Shown here: piece by piece, positions 43,492 to 52,501 of the stretch
Numbering within the stretch: the first letter of the stretch is position 1
Layout: each line of letters opens with the position of its first letter
Assembly (NCBI GenBank): GCA_944384105.1
Contig: CALWSC010000090.1
Span: 1 to 59,398, forward strand
Direction: 5' to 3'
Length of the DNA stretch: 59,398 nucleotides
From: an uncultured Lachnospiraceae bacterium
Lineage (GTDB): Bacteria; Bacillota; Clostridia; Lachnospirales; Lachnospiraceae
The notes under the pieces: model-generated
Databases searched by the model: none
What the model was told of the DNA's origin: nothing
The model's input: only the letters and a program-made list of their open reading frames with translations
Made by a program: the position numbers and the translations under genes

Positions 43492-44805
43492 CTATTTCTT
43501 CCGGTGCGCAAGTGCGATCTTGCGCATGGACTTAATCGCCTGGGTCAGAGGGCGGCGTGCCGGGCAGATATAACTGCAGCAGCCGCATTCACAGCACTCC
43601 AGGCCGTTATACTTCAGGAAATTCTCCTCATCGTGATGCTCCGCAAAGACAGCGAGCTTTGCCGGAAGCACTCTTCCCGGACAGACATCCACGCAGCGTC
43701 CGCAGTTGATGCAGGCGCTCGGCTCTCTCTGGCTTGCGATGTCCTCCTTCATACAGAGCACCGCGGAGGAAGTCTTAGTCACCGGAATATTCAGATCGTA
43801 CAGGGCAAATCCCATCATCGGCCCTCCGGAAACAACCTTCTGCGGCTCCACGTAAAAGCCTCCCGCCTCGTCAATGAGCTCCGCATAGTTCGTACCCGTG
43901 CATACACAGAAATTCTGCGGATCGCGGATCGCGTCTCCGGTCACTGTCACCGTGCGGTGCATCAGCGGCTCGCCAAGCGCTACTGCTTTATATATTGCTG
44001 CGACAGTGTCAACATTGTCTACCACGCAGCCCGCATCAGCCGGAAGCATGGAGGAATTAATCTTCCTTCCGGTCGCGGCATAAATCATCATGCGCTCCGC
44101 TCCCTGCGGATACTTCGTCTTCATGACCTTGACCTCAATCCTGCTCTCGCCCTGACATGCCTGACGCAGCTTCTCGGCGCAGTCCTGCTTGTTGTCCTCC
44201 ACACAGATATAGCCCTTCGCGTTGTCAAACAGGCGCAGCATGATCTTTAATCCTCCCACGATCAGCTCCGGCTCCTCCAGCATCCTGCGGTAATCACTCG
44301 TCAGATACGGCTCGCACTCCGCTCCGTTTACGAGTACATAGTCAATCTTGTCCGGCTCCTTCGGAGCAAGCTTTACGTGCGTCGGGAATCCGGCTCCTCC
44401 CATTCCGACAACGCCTCCCTCGCGGATGCGCGCCAATATCTCCTCTTTGGAGAGCTTCTGTGGATCCGCGGGATGATACTCTACCGATTCGTAAGCGCCA
44501 TCGTTCTCGACAATAATGCACGACGCCATGGTTCCGACATTCGTGAGCCTGTCCTCGATTCCTTTGACAGTTCCGGAGACAGATGCGTGAACCGGAGCAG
44601 ACACAAAGCCTCCCGCCTCGGCGATCACCTGACCGGCTAATACGTGATCTCCCTTCTTCACTACAGGCTTCGCGGGCGCCCCGATATGCTGGGACAGCGG
44701 ATAGACAAGCAGTCCCTTAGGAAGAAGCCTGCGGATCGGCTTGTCCTTGGAAAGCGCTTTCCCATCATATGGATGGATACCGCCCTTAAATGTTAAAAGC
44801 CCCAT
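43492..44805 (-). CDS. rnfC: Rnf complex subunit C (NADH-binding)
   Basis: Cytoplasmic NAD-interacting subunit of Rnf, 437 residues. It has an N-terminal sandwich domain (FKGGIHPYDGKALSKDKPIR), the nucleotide/FMN-binding GVVGMGGAGFPTHVKL, a SLBB-like region and two 4Fe-4S motifs, CINCGRCVDVCP and CCECGCCSYICP. The ATG at 44805 follows AAGGAGG; an in-frame start at 44850 lacks a ribosome site. It is the first gene of the operon, which conserves energy by coupling reduced ferredoxin to NAD+ with Na+ or H+ export. Confidence 0.96.
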   Translation of the reverse strand: MGLLTFKGGIHPYDGKALSKDKPIRRLLPKGLLVYPLSQHIGAPAKPVVKKGDHVLAGQVIAEAGGFVSAPVHASVSGTVKGIEDRLTNVGTMASCIIVENDGAYESVEYHPADPQKLSKEEILARIREGGVVGMGGAGFPTHVKLAPKEPDKIDYVLVNGAECEPYLTSDYRRMLEEPELIVGGLKIMLRLFDNAKGYICVEDNKQDCAEKLRQACQGESRIEVKVMKTKYPQGAERMMIYAATGRKINSSMLPADAGCVVDNVDTVAAIYKAVALGEPLMHRTVTVTGDAIRDPQNFCVCTGTNYAELIDEAGGFYVEPQKVVSGGPMMGFALYDLNIPVTKTSSAVLCMKEDIASQREPSACINCGRCVDVCPGRVLPAKLAVFAEHHDEENFLKYNGLECCECGCCSYICPARRPLTQAIKSMRKIALAHRKK

Positions 44806-44839
44806 ATGTAGTCCTCCTTTTCTTCTAGTCGCGTATGAA

Positions 44840-44865
44840 ATACCCGGCACCGTCGCGCCGGGTAT
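44840..44865 (-). promoter_or_regulatory. Hairpin in the rnf operon 5' leader
   Basis: Perfect 9-bp repeat ATACCCGGC/GCCGGGTAT in the ~110-base leader upstream of rnfC, with no T-run after it. It could stabilise the mRNA or be part of a larger fold; no known riboswitch is recognised. Confidence 0.45.
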
Positions 44866-44904
44866 CGCACAGCCGCAGGCAAATTTAAATTATCTCTGTT
44901 TTTT

Positions 44905-44933
44905 TTGCCTGATTTCATTTATAATTATATACA
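44905..44933 (+). promoter_or_regulatory. Promoter of the YprB-like nuclease gene, face-to-face with rnf promoter
   Basis: -35 TTGCCT (44905-44910), 17-bp spacer, -10 TATACA (44928-44933). The -10 overlaps that of the rnf promoter on the other strand, so the two cannot easily fire together. Confidence 0.65.
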
Positions 44934-44952
44934 ATTTCAAAAAGGAGTGCAA
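44924..44952 (-). promoter_or_regulatory. rnfC: rnf operon promoter
   Basis: Leftward -35 TTGCAC (44947-44952), 17-bp spacer, perfect -10 TATAAT (44924-44929). The -35 falls within the ribosome-site region of the divergent nuclease gene. Confidence 0.8.
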
Positions 44953-44957
44953 TTCTA

Positions 44958-46040
44958 ATGATTGTTAATAAAAAATCAATTTCCGTGCAAAACCTATACA
45001 TTCCGCCGGAATTTTGCAGCGATATACCTACGCTGTTCTTTGATATCGAGACTACCGGACTATACTGGAAACGCTCACACCTTTATCTGATCGGCGTTGC
45101 CTCACTGGAGGGCGGTACGTTTTCTCTGACACAGTATCTGGCGCAGAAGCCCTCGGAGGAGGAGATGCTTTTACAGGAATTTACTGCTGTATCCGCCTCT
45201 TATGAACGGCTGGTTCACTATAATGGGGAAGGCTTTGATCTGCCTTATTTGGCGCATAAGTATGCATTTTACGGAATGGACAACCGTCTCGAGCGACTGG
45301 AAAGTGTGGATCTCTACCGCAGAATCCGTCCGCTGAAGAAATTGATAAACTTTTCACAACTAAAGCAGAAAGACGTCGAAATTTTTTTGAATTACCACCG
45401 CAAAGATCCCTTCTCCGGAGGCGAACTCATCGAGGTCTATCAGGAATACCTGCGCACTGCTGATGAACGTCTGCTGCAGTGTCTTCTCCTGCACAACGCC
45501 GAGGACGCGGAAGGAATGCTGCGGATTCTGCCAATGCTGGAATATCTGCGCGTATTTTCCGGCGAGACCAAGCTTGACAGTTCTTTGCTCGACGAAGACA
45601 GGAATCTGCATCTGAATTTCTCTTATCCCGGGTATGAACTCCCGCGGGAACTCGAGTTGTCAGATGAAGCTTATCGCCTCAATCTTGGCAGAAAAGAGGG
45701 CAAACTCACGGTACAGTCACAGACCGGAGTGCGCAGACTGTTCTATCCCAACTACAAGGACTACTTCTACCTGCCGCTTGAGGACTGCGCTATCCATAAA
45801 AGCGTCGGTATCTATGTAGACAGGGAACACCGGCAGCAGGCGAAGGCATCCAACTGTTATCAGAATGTGAACGGAACGTTTCTCCCACAGCCCGAGGCAG
45901 TGCTCTCTCCGGTATTAAAGGAAAATTATCAGGACAAGACGTACTGGACGCTTGCATCGGATGAGCTGCTGATAGACAGGGAGAAGCTGGAGAAGTATCT
46001 GCAGGCAATGCTGAAAGGGGCTGCCGCACTAAAGAATTAG
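44958..46040 (+). CDS. YprB-like RNase H-fold DEDD exonuclease
   Basis: Predicted 3'-5' exonuclease of the YprB/RNase_H_2 family, 360 residues. DEDD-type motifs are FFDIETTGLYW (Asp-x-Glu), VHYNGEGFDLPYL (Asp) and HNAEDAEGM (final Asp). The last ~140 residues form a separate basic domain. In bacilli YprB is encoded beside the helicase YprA; here it stands alone, divergent from rnfC. AAAGGAG precedes the ATG. The natural substrate is unknown; a DNA-repair role is usual for the family. Confidence 0.85.
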   Translation: MIVNKKSISVQNLYIPPEFCSDIPTLFFDIETTGLYWKRSHLYLIGVASLEGGTFSLTQYLAQKPSEEEMLLQEFTAVSASYERLVHYNGEGFDLPYLAHKYAFYGMDNRLERLESVDLYRRIRPLKKLINFSQLKQKDVEIFLNYHRKDPFSGGELIEVYQEYLRTADERLLQCLLLHNAEDAEGMLRILPMLEYLRVFSGETKLDSSLLDEDRNLHLNFSYPGYELPRELELSDEAYRLNLGRKEGKLTVQSQTGVRRLFYPNYKDYFYLPLEDCAIHKSVGIYVDREHRQQAKASNCYQNVNGTFLPQPEAVLSPVLKENYQDKTYWTLASDELLIDREKLEKYLQAMLKGAAALKN

Positions 46041-46053
46041 TGCGGCAGCCCCT
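46016..46053. terminator. 17-bp perfect hairpin between nuclease and S1 genes
   Basis: Perfect 17-bp inverted repeat (AGGGGCTGCCGCACTAA arm) with an AGAA loop, covering the nuclease stop codon, between convergent genes. Only short T-tracts follow on either side. Confidence 0.7.
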
Positions 46054-46089
46054 CACTTGTATCAGTATGAGTATCTCTGATGATTCTCT

Positions 46090-47157
46090 TTACTCTTCCT
46101 CAGAAGCTTTCTCCAGAACCTTCATGCTCAGGCTGATCTTCTTGTCTTCCTCATTGAAGTCTACAACCTTAGCTGTGATCTCCTGTCCTACCTTCAGTGC
46201 ATCGGACGGCTTCTCCACATGCTCTCTGGAAATCTGAGATACATGAAGCAGTGCATCCACGCCCGGCTCCAGCTCAATGAATGCGCCAAAGTCTGTCATA
46301 CGAGCAACTTTACCTGTTACTACAGTACCGATCGCATACTTCTCAGAAGCGTTCAGCCACGGATTCTGCTCCGGGAACTTAAGGCTTAATGCAATCTTGT
46401 CGCCGTTGATCTCTTTGATCAGGACTGTAAGCTTCTCGCCTACCTTGAATACCTTCTTCGGGTTCTCCACTCTGCCCCAGGACATCTCGGAGATATGAAG
46501 CAGTCCGTCTGCTCCGCCCAGGTCGATAAATGCACCGAAGTCTGTAACATTCTTGATTACACCCTCTACTGTATCGCCTGCATGGATTCTTGCGAACAGT
46601 TCTTCCTGAAGCTTTGCCTTCTCAGCAACGATGAGCTGCTTTCTGTCACCGATGATTCTTCTTCTTCTCGGATTGAACTCTGTGATGACGAACTCGATTT
46701 CCTGATCTGCATACTTTGTTAAATCCTTCTCATATACGTCAGATACCAGGCTTGCCGGAATAAAGATTCTGGCTTCATCGATCACTACGCTTAATCCGCC
46801 GTTTAATACCTGTGTTACTTTTGCCTTGAGTACTTCCTTATTCTCAAAAGCTTCCTCTAATCTCTTGTTGCCCTTCTCGGCAGCCAGTCTCTTGTAGGTC
46901 AGGAGTACCTGTCCCTCACCGTCGTTTACCTTCAGAACCTTCACTTCCATCTTGTCGCCCGGCTTTACAACGGTTGTCAGATCGAGGTTCGCCTCGTTGG
47001 TATATTCATTGCGTGTAAGAATACCATCTGCCTTGTAGCCAATATTTAAGATGATCTCATCTTCCTTGACGTCGATGACAGTACCCTCGACTACTTCTCC
47101 GTTTCTGATTGTTTTAAATGATTCATCCAGCATTTGTTCAAAACTTAATTCTGACAT
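46090..47157 (-). CDS. rpsA: S1 RNA-binding domain protein (ribosomal protein S1 homologue)
   Basis: Protein with four S1 domains, 355 residues, as in Gram-positive S1 homologues (six in E. coli). Domain starts are visible at GEVVEGTVIDVKED, KAKVTQVLNGGLSV, GDTVEGVIKNVTDFGAFID and GTVVTGKVARMTDFGAFIE. The first two are divergent; the last two are canonical RNA-binding domains. The ATG at 47157 follows GAGGAGG and overlaps the end of ispH by 20 bases. In many Clostridia ispH and S1 are one fused gene; here they are separate but coupled. Confidence 0.9.
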   Translation of the reverse strand: MSELSFEQMLDESFKTIRNGEVVEGTVIDVKEDEIILNIGYKADGILTRNEYTNEANLDLTTVVKPGDKMEVKVLKVNDGEGQVLLTYKRLAAEKGNKRLEEAFENKEVLKAKVTQVLNGGLSVVIDEARIFIPASLVSDVYEKDLTKYADQEIEFVITEFNPRRRRIIGDRKQLIVAEKAKLQEELFARIHAGDTVEGVIKNVTDFGAFIDLGGADGLLHISEMSWGRVENPKKVFKVGEKLTVLIKEINGDKIALSLKFPEQNPWLNASEKYAIGTVVTGKVARMTDFGAFIELEPGVDALLHVSQISREHVEKPSDALKVGQEITAKVVDFNEEDKKISLSMKVLEKASEEE

Positions 47158-47989
47158 GTTTTTGAACCTCCTCAATTATTTTATTTGGGGTAGACGCCCC
47201 TGCTGTAATACCTACATGACCAATAGATTGAAAAGGCTTTGAATCCAAATCAACGAGTGTCTGTATATAGTAAGTATTTTTACATTCTTTCCTGCAAATC
47301 TCGTAAAGCTTCTGCGTATTCGAGCTACTCCTGCCACCGATGACAATCATAGCGTCCACCTGTTTTGCAATACTGCGGGCTTCGCGCTGGCGCTCTTCCG
47401 TAGCGTTGCAGATTGTATTTAAAACACTAATATCATAACTCTTTTTGAGAAAAATTTCAACTAATTCTTGAAATTTGTTGTAGTTAAATGTCGTCTGGGA
47501 TACGATACAGACCTGATTTCCCTCTGACAGAGCGAATTTATCCGCCTCTTCGGGCGTTGAAATGACCGTTACGCCGCCCTCGCACCATCCCTTGATGCCC
47601 TCGACCTCCGGATGTCCCTCGTTTCCGATGATCACGATATGGCGTCCCGCGCGGCTCTCCCGCTCTGCAATCCTGTGAATCTTCTTAACAAACGGACATG
47701 TCGCATCCACGCAGCGCAGTCCCAGGCGCTCAATTTTGTCATAGATTGCCTTCTCGACACCGTGGGAACGGATGATCACAGTTCCTTCTGTGAGCTGCTC
47801 CAGCTCCTCGGGGCTGTTGATTACGCGCACGCCCCGCTTCTCGAGATCCTCCACGACCGTCTCGTTATGGATGATCGGACCGTATGTGTAGACGGGTCCG
47901 CCGCAGCTTTCCGCCTGCTCATAGACGGTATCCACAGCACGCCGCACTCCGAAGCAGAAACCCGCGGTCTTTGCAGTTGTCACCTTCAT
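47138..47989 (-). CDS. ispH: 4-hydroxy-3-methylbut-2-enyl diphosphate reductase
   Basis: Last enzyme of the MEP isoprenoid pathway, 283 residues. The three cluster-binding cysteines are Cys12 in GFCFGV, Cys98 in DATCPFV and Cys194 in NTICNATEERQ; RSHGV, EGHPEVEG and SSSNTQKL substrate-binding motifs are present. The C-terminus SIGHVGITAGASTPNKIIEEV is typical. It lies between cmk and the S1 gene, a conserved clostridial arrangement. Confidence 0.96.
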   Translation of the reverse strand: MKVTTAKTAGFCFGVRRAVDTVYEQAESCGGPVYTYGPIIHNETVVEDLEKRGVRVINSPEELEQLTEGTVIIRSHGVEKAIYDKIERLGLRCVDATCPFVKKIHRIAERESRAGRHIVIIGNEGHPEVEGIKGWCEGGVTVISTPEEADKFALSEGNQVCIVSQTTFNYNKFQELVEIFLKKSYDISVLNTICNATEERQREARSIAKQVDAMIVIGGRSSSNTQKLYEICRKECKNTYYIQTLVDLDSKPFQSIGHVGITAGASTPNKIIEEVQKHVRIKF

Positions 47990-48007
47990 GGCACTACCTC
48001 CTGTTCT

Positions 48008-48679
48008 CTAGCAGCAGCCGGCGCCGCGGCAGATGGATAGGATCGCGTCTGTGACCTCATCGATCGCCATATCGGAGGAATCCACCAGATGCGCGTCAGC
48101 GGCCTGGCACAGCGGAGAAATCTCCCGGTGCATATCGCGGTAGTCTCTCTCATTGATATCCGCCTCTATCTCGTCGATATTTCCCTCAATCCCCTTCTGC
48201 TGAAGCTCCAGAAAACGGCGCTGCGCGCGGGTGCGGGAACTTGCGGTCAGATAAATCTTCGCCTGTGCGTCCGGCAATACGCTGGTGCCGATGTCACGCC
48301 CGTCCATCACAACATTTTCGCGCGCCGCGAGTTCCTTCTGAAGCTGGGTGAGCTTTCTGCGCACACAGCCGTACACGGAGGTTTGGGATGCGGTATTTCC
48401 GACCTCCTCCCTGCGAAGCTCGCCGGTCACATTTTCTCCGTTCAGGATGATCTGCTGCTCGCCGCCTTCATATCGGATATCGATCTCCGCGCTGCCGCAC
48501 GCCTGCGCAACAGCATCCGCGTCCTTCGGATCGATTCCCTGATGAAGGATATGAAGCGCCATTGCGCGGTACATGGCTCCGGTATCCACATAGATGTAGC
48601 CGAGGGAGCGCGCCACGCGCCTGGCGATCGTACTCTTGCCGGCGCCTGCCGGTCCGTCTATGGCAATGTTGTATGTCAT
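48008..48679 (-). CDS. cmk: Cytidylate kinase
   Basis: (d)CMP kinase, 223 residues. P-loop IDGPAGAGKSTIARRVA, DTGAMYRAMALHIL and the CMP-binding DGRDIGTSVLPDA are all present, and TASSRTRAQRR forms the lid region. The ATG at 48679 follows GGAGG; an in-frame start at 48727 overlaps the next gene and lacks a ribosome site. It belongs to the RpiR-BaiN-cmk-ispH-S1 unit. Confidence 0.96.
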   Translation of the reverse strand: MTYNIAIDGPAGAGKSTIARRVARSLGYIYVDTGAMYRAMALHILHQGIDPKDADAVAQACGSAEIDIRYEGGEQQIILNGENVTGELRREEVGNTASQTSVYGCVRRKLTQLQKELAARENVVMDGRDIGTSVLPDAQAKIYLTASSRTRAQRRFLELQQKGIEGNIDEIEADINERDYRDMHREISPLCQAADAHLVDSSDMAIDEVTDAILSICRGAGCC

Positions 48680-48704
48680 TTCTGATTTTCCTCCTTGTAT
48701 TTTC

Positions 48705-49931
48705 TCAAAACGCATGTGCAGCCGCATACGCGGTCGACCAGGCGATCTGGAGGTTATATCCTCCGGTCACGGCGTCCACATCGAGAACCTCGCCGGCAAA
48801 ATACAGACCGCTTACGCGCCTGGACTGCATGGTCTTCGGATCGATCTCGCGAACGGAAACGCCTCCGCGGGTGATAATCGCTTCTTTATATTCGCCGGTT
48901 CCCGTAATCGTAAACGGGAATGCCTTGATGAGGTGCACAAAATCACGGCGCTCCTGGCGGGAGATCTCATTGACCTTCTTCTCTTCCGGAATTGCAGAAA
49001 GAGCAATCATCACCGGCGTCAGCTTCGCCGGGAAGAGCCCGTGCAGAGAGTTCTTAAACTGCCTGTTCTTCGCCTCCTCAAACATCCTCAGCAGGCGGGC
49101 ATCCAGCTGCTCTTCGCTCAGTGCCGGCTTCAGATCAATCTGCGCCTGAAGAGGCTTCTTCTCAAGCCGTTTTCCGGCATAGGCGCTTGCAGATAGGGCA
49201 AGCGGCCCGCTGATGCCGCAGTGTGTAAAGAGCATCTCGCCGAACTCGTCAAATATCTTTTTCCTGCCGTCCAGGACGGTGAGCTGCACATTTTTAAGCG
49301 CAAGCCCCTGCAGCTTCGGGATGTAGTCCTCCTCCGTCACCAGAGGTACCAGCGAAGGAGCAGGCGCTGTGACAGTGTGCCCAGTCTCCTCTGCAAACCG
49401 GTAGCCGTCCCCGGTCGCTCCGGTCGTCGGATAACTGATGCCGCCTGTCGCAACCAGCACCCTGTCTCCGGAGATCTTCGCACCGTTCTCCAGTGTAACG
49501 CCCGTGACCGCTCCATCCAGCACGCCGACGGATACCACTTTGCTTTTCAGATGAATCTTCACGCCGAGCGCTTTCATCCGGCGCTCCATGGCCAGAATGA
49601 TGTCTGAGGAATGGTCCGATGCGGGAAATGCCCTTCCGCCGCGTTCTGTCTTCGTGCGCACGCCCAAATCCTCGAAGAATCGGATTGCCTGCTGACTGTC
49701 GAAACCGTAGAACGCACTGTAAAGGAACTTCGGATTCGTGACAACATTTTTGAATAAATCCTCGACCGGACAGTTATTGGTGAAGTTGCATCTGCCCTTG
49801 CCGGTGATAAAAAGCTTCTTTCCAAGCTTCTCGTTCTGTTCAAAGACATGTACCTCATGCCCCGCCTCTGCGGCGAAGATGGATGCCATCATGCCGGCGG
49901 CTCCGCCGCCGATCATCAGTACCTTACTCAT
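48705..49931 (-). CDS. HI0933/BaiN-like NAD(P)/FAD-dependent oxidoreductase
   Basis: Flavoprotein of the HI0933/YhiN family, 408 residues. The N-terminal dinucleotide fold is MIGGGAAGMMASIFAAEAGHEV, followed by the family hallmark KLFITGKGRCNFTNNC, then VATGGISYPTTGATGDGYRF and the C-terminal TRGGVSVREIDPKTM...GLYFAGEVLDVDAVTGGYN. A related protein (BaiN) reduces bile-acid intermediates, but most family members have no known substrate. Its start overlaps the RpiR stop by four bases. Confidence 0.9.
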   Translation of the reverse strand: MSKVLMIGGGAAGMMASIFAAEAGHEVHVFEQNEKLGKKLFITGKGRCNFTNNCPVEDLFKNVVTNPKFLYSAFYGFDSQQAIRFFEDLGVRTKTERGGRAFPASDHSSDIILAMERRMKALGVKIHLKSKVVSVGVLDGAVTGVTLENGAKISGDRVLVATGGISYPTTGATGDGYRFAEETGHTVTAPAPSLVPLVTEEDYIPKLQGLALKNVQLTVLDGRKKIFDEFGEMLFTHCGISGPLALSASAYAGKRLEKKPLQAQIDLKPALSEEQLDARLLRMFEEAKNRQFKNSLHGLFPAKLTPVMIALSAIPEEKKVNEISRQERRDFVHLIKAFPFTITGTGEYKEAIITRGGVSVREIDPKTMQSRRVSGLYFAGEVLDVDAVTGGYNLQIAWSTAYAAAHAF

Positions 49932-50851
49932 CGTTTGCCTTCCTCCCCGGGGAATTTAATTTTGATTCTCTCATCAATATAATTAATCTCATCGTTACTG
50001 TAGACCTGGTATTCATCCCAGATCTTCTCCATGCTCTCAAGTGTTCTCATGACCTCGCTCTGCTTGCGCATGCACAGCGCGACGACGAGCGCATTGATAA
50101 CGCTTAACGGAGCCACCAGAGAATCCACGATCGACGCCATGTCGCTTCGCGCAATCAGGTTGCAGGAAGAGTAAAGATTCATTGGGGAATGGATGCTGTC
50201 CGTAATCGCTATGACCTTTGCCTTTCTATTATTGGCAAATTCCATGGCCTTTAACGTGCGCATGGAATAACGCGGAAAGCTGATTCCGATAATTACATCC
50301 TGTTCCCCAATCCGGATCATCTGCTCGAAGATCTCGCTCGGGCTGTTCGTGTGCAGCAGGCGAACATCATCGAAGATCAGATTCAGATAGAAATTTAAAA
50401 AGCTGGCAAGCGGGGCACAGCTCCTGATCCCGACAATATAGATCGTCTTCGCGCCGAGGATTGTGTCAATCGCGAGATTGAAGGCTGAGTGATCCATCTG
50501 CTCGAGCGTCAGCTTGATCTTCTCCACATCGGACTGCAGTACCGTGTCAAGGATCTCGGACTGCGGAACCCTGCCGTAGGTGAACTCCATTCTCTGTATG
50601 GAATTCAGGCGGTTGCGCACAAGCTCCTCGAGCGCGCGGTGAAATTCTGGAAATCCGTCGTAGCCGAGCTGCGTGGCAAAACGCACGGTTGTCGATTCGC
50701 TGACGCCCACCTCCTGCCCGAGCTTTGCAGCTGTCAAAAATACCGCCTTATCATAGTGCTCAATAATATAATTTGCCAGATTCTTCTGGCCTTTGCTCAA
50801 TTTTGGATACTGGCGGTTGATACGCGCCAGCAGGTTTTCTGACTGTGTCAT
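49928..50851 (-). CDS. MurR/RpiR-family transcriptional regulator
   Basis: Sugar-phosphate-responsive regulator, 307 residues: an N-terminal helix-turn-helix (TAAKLGQEVGVSESTTVRFATQLGYDGFPEF) and a C-terminal SIS domain (AKTIYIVGIRSCAPLASFL; IGISFPRYSMRTLKAMEFA) that would bind a phosphosugar. The ATG at 50851 follows AAGGAAG. It is first in a housekeeping operon, so it may sense sugar status for cmk, ispH and S1 or simply share the transcript. No operator is identifiable. Confidence 0.92.
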   Translation of the reverse strand: MTQSENLLARINRQYPKLSKGQKNLANYIIEHYDKAVFLTAAKLGQEVGVSESTTVRFATQLGYDGFPEFHRALEELVRNRLNSIQRMEFTYGRVPQSEILDTVLQSDVEKIKLTLEQMDHSAFNLAIDTILGAKTIYIVGIRSCAPLASFLNFYLNLIFDDVRLLHTNSPSEIFEQMIRIGEQDVIIGISFPRYSMRTLKAMEFANNRKAKVIAITDSIHSPMNLYSSCNLIARSDMASIVDSLVAPLSVINALVVALCMRKQSEVMRTLESMEKIWDEYQVYSNDEINYIDERIKIKFPGEEGKR

Positions 50852-50909
50852 ATTACTTCCTTCTTTTACAAGGTTTTCTTCCGAAGGGTACGGAAAATTT
50901 TCATCGTCC

Positions 50910-50938
50910 AGTATAGCATATTTCAGAAATGAGTGCAA
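50910..50938 (-). promoter_or_regulatory. Promoter of the RpiR-BaiN-cmk-ispH-S1 operon
   Basis: Leftward -35 TTGCAC (50933-50938), 17-bp spacer, -10 TATACT (50910-50915). The -35 touches the T-tract of the upstream terminator. Confidence 0.8.
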
Positions 50939-50986
50939 ATAAAAATAGACGCGGCGCACGCAGGGTTTCACTCCTTTGTGCGCCGC
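50937..50986 (-). terminator. Terminator of the decarboxylase operon
   Basis: 9-bp repeat GCGGCGCAC/GTGCGCCGC with additional inner pairing, followed leftward by GTCTATTTTTATTT. It follows the pyruvate/oxaloacetate carboxyltransferase gene by about 18 bases. Confidence 0.85.
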
Positions 50987-51003
50987 ACCTGTATTCAATA
51001 ATT

Positions 51004-52416
51004 TTATACCGGATATGCTCCGTTTGCAGTATCCGCTGCTTTCGGATCTACTTTTGTCTGCTGTGCCTGTCTGTACTTGAAGAAGTCAGTTGCAACCTGC
51101 GGGAACAGTGCGTAGGATAATACGTCCTCATCCTGCTCCTTCCACTGTGCCATCTCGCTCTCCAGCTTATCCATCTCCGGCTCAAGCAGGTCTGCAGGAC
51201 GGCAGGTAATTACCTCTGCATCTCCGATGCACTTCTTCTGCACCTCCGGGTTGAACGGCTTTACAGTCTTGCCGTACTTTCCGGAAAGCACATCCTTTGT
51301 CTCCTTTGTAACCATCTTATAGCGCTCGCCCATAATCACGTTGAATACAGCCTGTGTTCCCACGATCTGAGAAGACGGAGTAACCAGCGGCGGCTCTCCA
51401 AGATCTTTGCGCACGCGCGGTACTTCCTCGAGCACTTCGTAGAACTTGTCTTCTGCGTGCTGCTCCTTTAACTGGGATGTCAGGTTGGAAAGCATGCCGC
51501 CCGGCACCTGGTATAACAGAGTCTTGATGTTGACGCCGAGATTCTTCGGGTTGAGCAGTCCGCTCTCGATTGCCTCGTCGCGCATCGGACGGAAGTAATC
51601 TGCGATCTCAGCAAGCAGTTTCTGATCGAAACCTGTGTCGTACGGAGTGCCGCGGAAGGTCTCTACCATAACCTCTGTTGCAGGCTGGGAGGTACCCAGT
51701 GCGAACGGAGACATCGCTGTATCGATCACGTCTACGCCTGCCTCTACTGCCTTTAAGTAGGTCATGGAAGCAACGCCGGATGTATAGTGTGTGTGGAGCT
51801 GGATCGGGATTTTAACAGCCTCCTTGAGCGCTGTGACAAGCTCCGTTGCCTTATACGGAAGCAGAAGCCCCGCCATATCCTTGATACAGATGGAGTCCGC
51901 ACCCATCTCCTCGATCTCTTTTGCGATATTGGTCCAGTATTCCAGGGTGTACGCATCGCCCAGTGTATAGGAAAGAGCTACCTGAGCGTGTCCCTTCTCT
52001 TTGTTTGCTGCCTTTACTGCAGTCTGAAGATTTCTCAGATCGTTGAGGCAGTCGAAGATACGGATGATGTCAATTCCGTTTGCGATGGACTTCTGTACGA
52101 AATACTCTACCACGTCGTCTGCGTACGGACGATAGCCCAGGATATTCTGTCCGCGGAACAGCATCTGCAGCTTCGTATTCTTGAAGCCGTCGCGCAGCTT
52201 GCGCAGTCTCTCCCACGGATCTTCATGCAGGAAACGTAAGGATGCGTCGAAGGTCGCGCCTCCCCAGCACTCTACAGAGTGGTATCCTACTTTGTCTAAC
52301 TTATCTACTATCGGAAGCATCAGCTCTGTCGTCATTCTTGTGGCGATCAGGGACTGATGCGCGTCACGCAGGATCGTCTCAGTAATTTTAATTGGTTTTT
52401 TTACTGCTTCTGACAT
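51004..52416 (-). CDS. Oxaloacetate decarboxylase alpha / pyruvate carboxyltransferase (OadA/PycB-type)
   Basis: Biotin-dependent carboxyltransferase of the OadA/PycB/5S class, 470 residues, moving CO2 between oxaloacetate and carboxybiotin. Motifs are ITETILRDAHQSLIATRM (metal and substrate site), ECWGGATFDASLRFL, IRIFDCLNDLRN, DSICIKDMAGLL (likely carbamylated Lys in KDM) and QLHTHYTSG (metal His pair). It lacks the fused C-terminal biotin domain of classical OadA (about 590 residues), consistent with the separate carrier gene in the operon. It is the last gene of a five-gene unit. Confidence 0.92.
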   Translation of the reverse strand: MSEAVKKPIKITETILRDAHQSLIATRMTTELMLPIVDKLDKVGYHSVECWGGATFDASLRFLHEDPWERLRKLRDGFKNTKLQMLFRGQNILGYRPYADDVVEYFVQKSIANGIDIIRIFDCLNDLRNLQTAVKAANKEKGHAQVALSYTLGDAYTLEYWTNIAKEIEEMGADSICIKDMAGLLLPYKATELVTALKEAVKIPIQLHTHYTSGVASMTYLKAVEAGVDVIDTAMSPFALGTSQPATEVMVETFRGTPYDTGFDQKLLAEIADYFRPMRDEAIESGLLNPKNLGVNIKTLLYQVPGGMLSNLTSQLKEQHAEDKFYEVLEEVPRVRKDLGEPPLVTPSSQIVGTQAVFNVIMGERYKMVTKETKDVLSGKYGKTVKPFNPEVQKKCIGDAEVITCRPADLLEPEMDKLESEMAQWKEQDEDVLSYALFPQVATDFFKYRQAQQTKVDPKAADTANGAYPV

Positions 52417-52501
52417 ATTCTTGTTCCTTTCTGTATCATAGATTCAGCCGTGCAGCCCATAGAGAGCTGCACGCGTCTGAAATTTGGTTTAATGCTCTTT
52501 A

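Noticed and set aside
44840-44865. Terminator or known riboswitch in the rnf leader
   Set aside because: There is a clean hairpin but no T-run and no conserved riboswitch core; recorded only as a leader hairpin.
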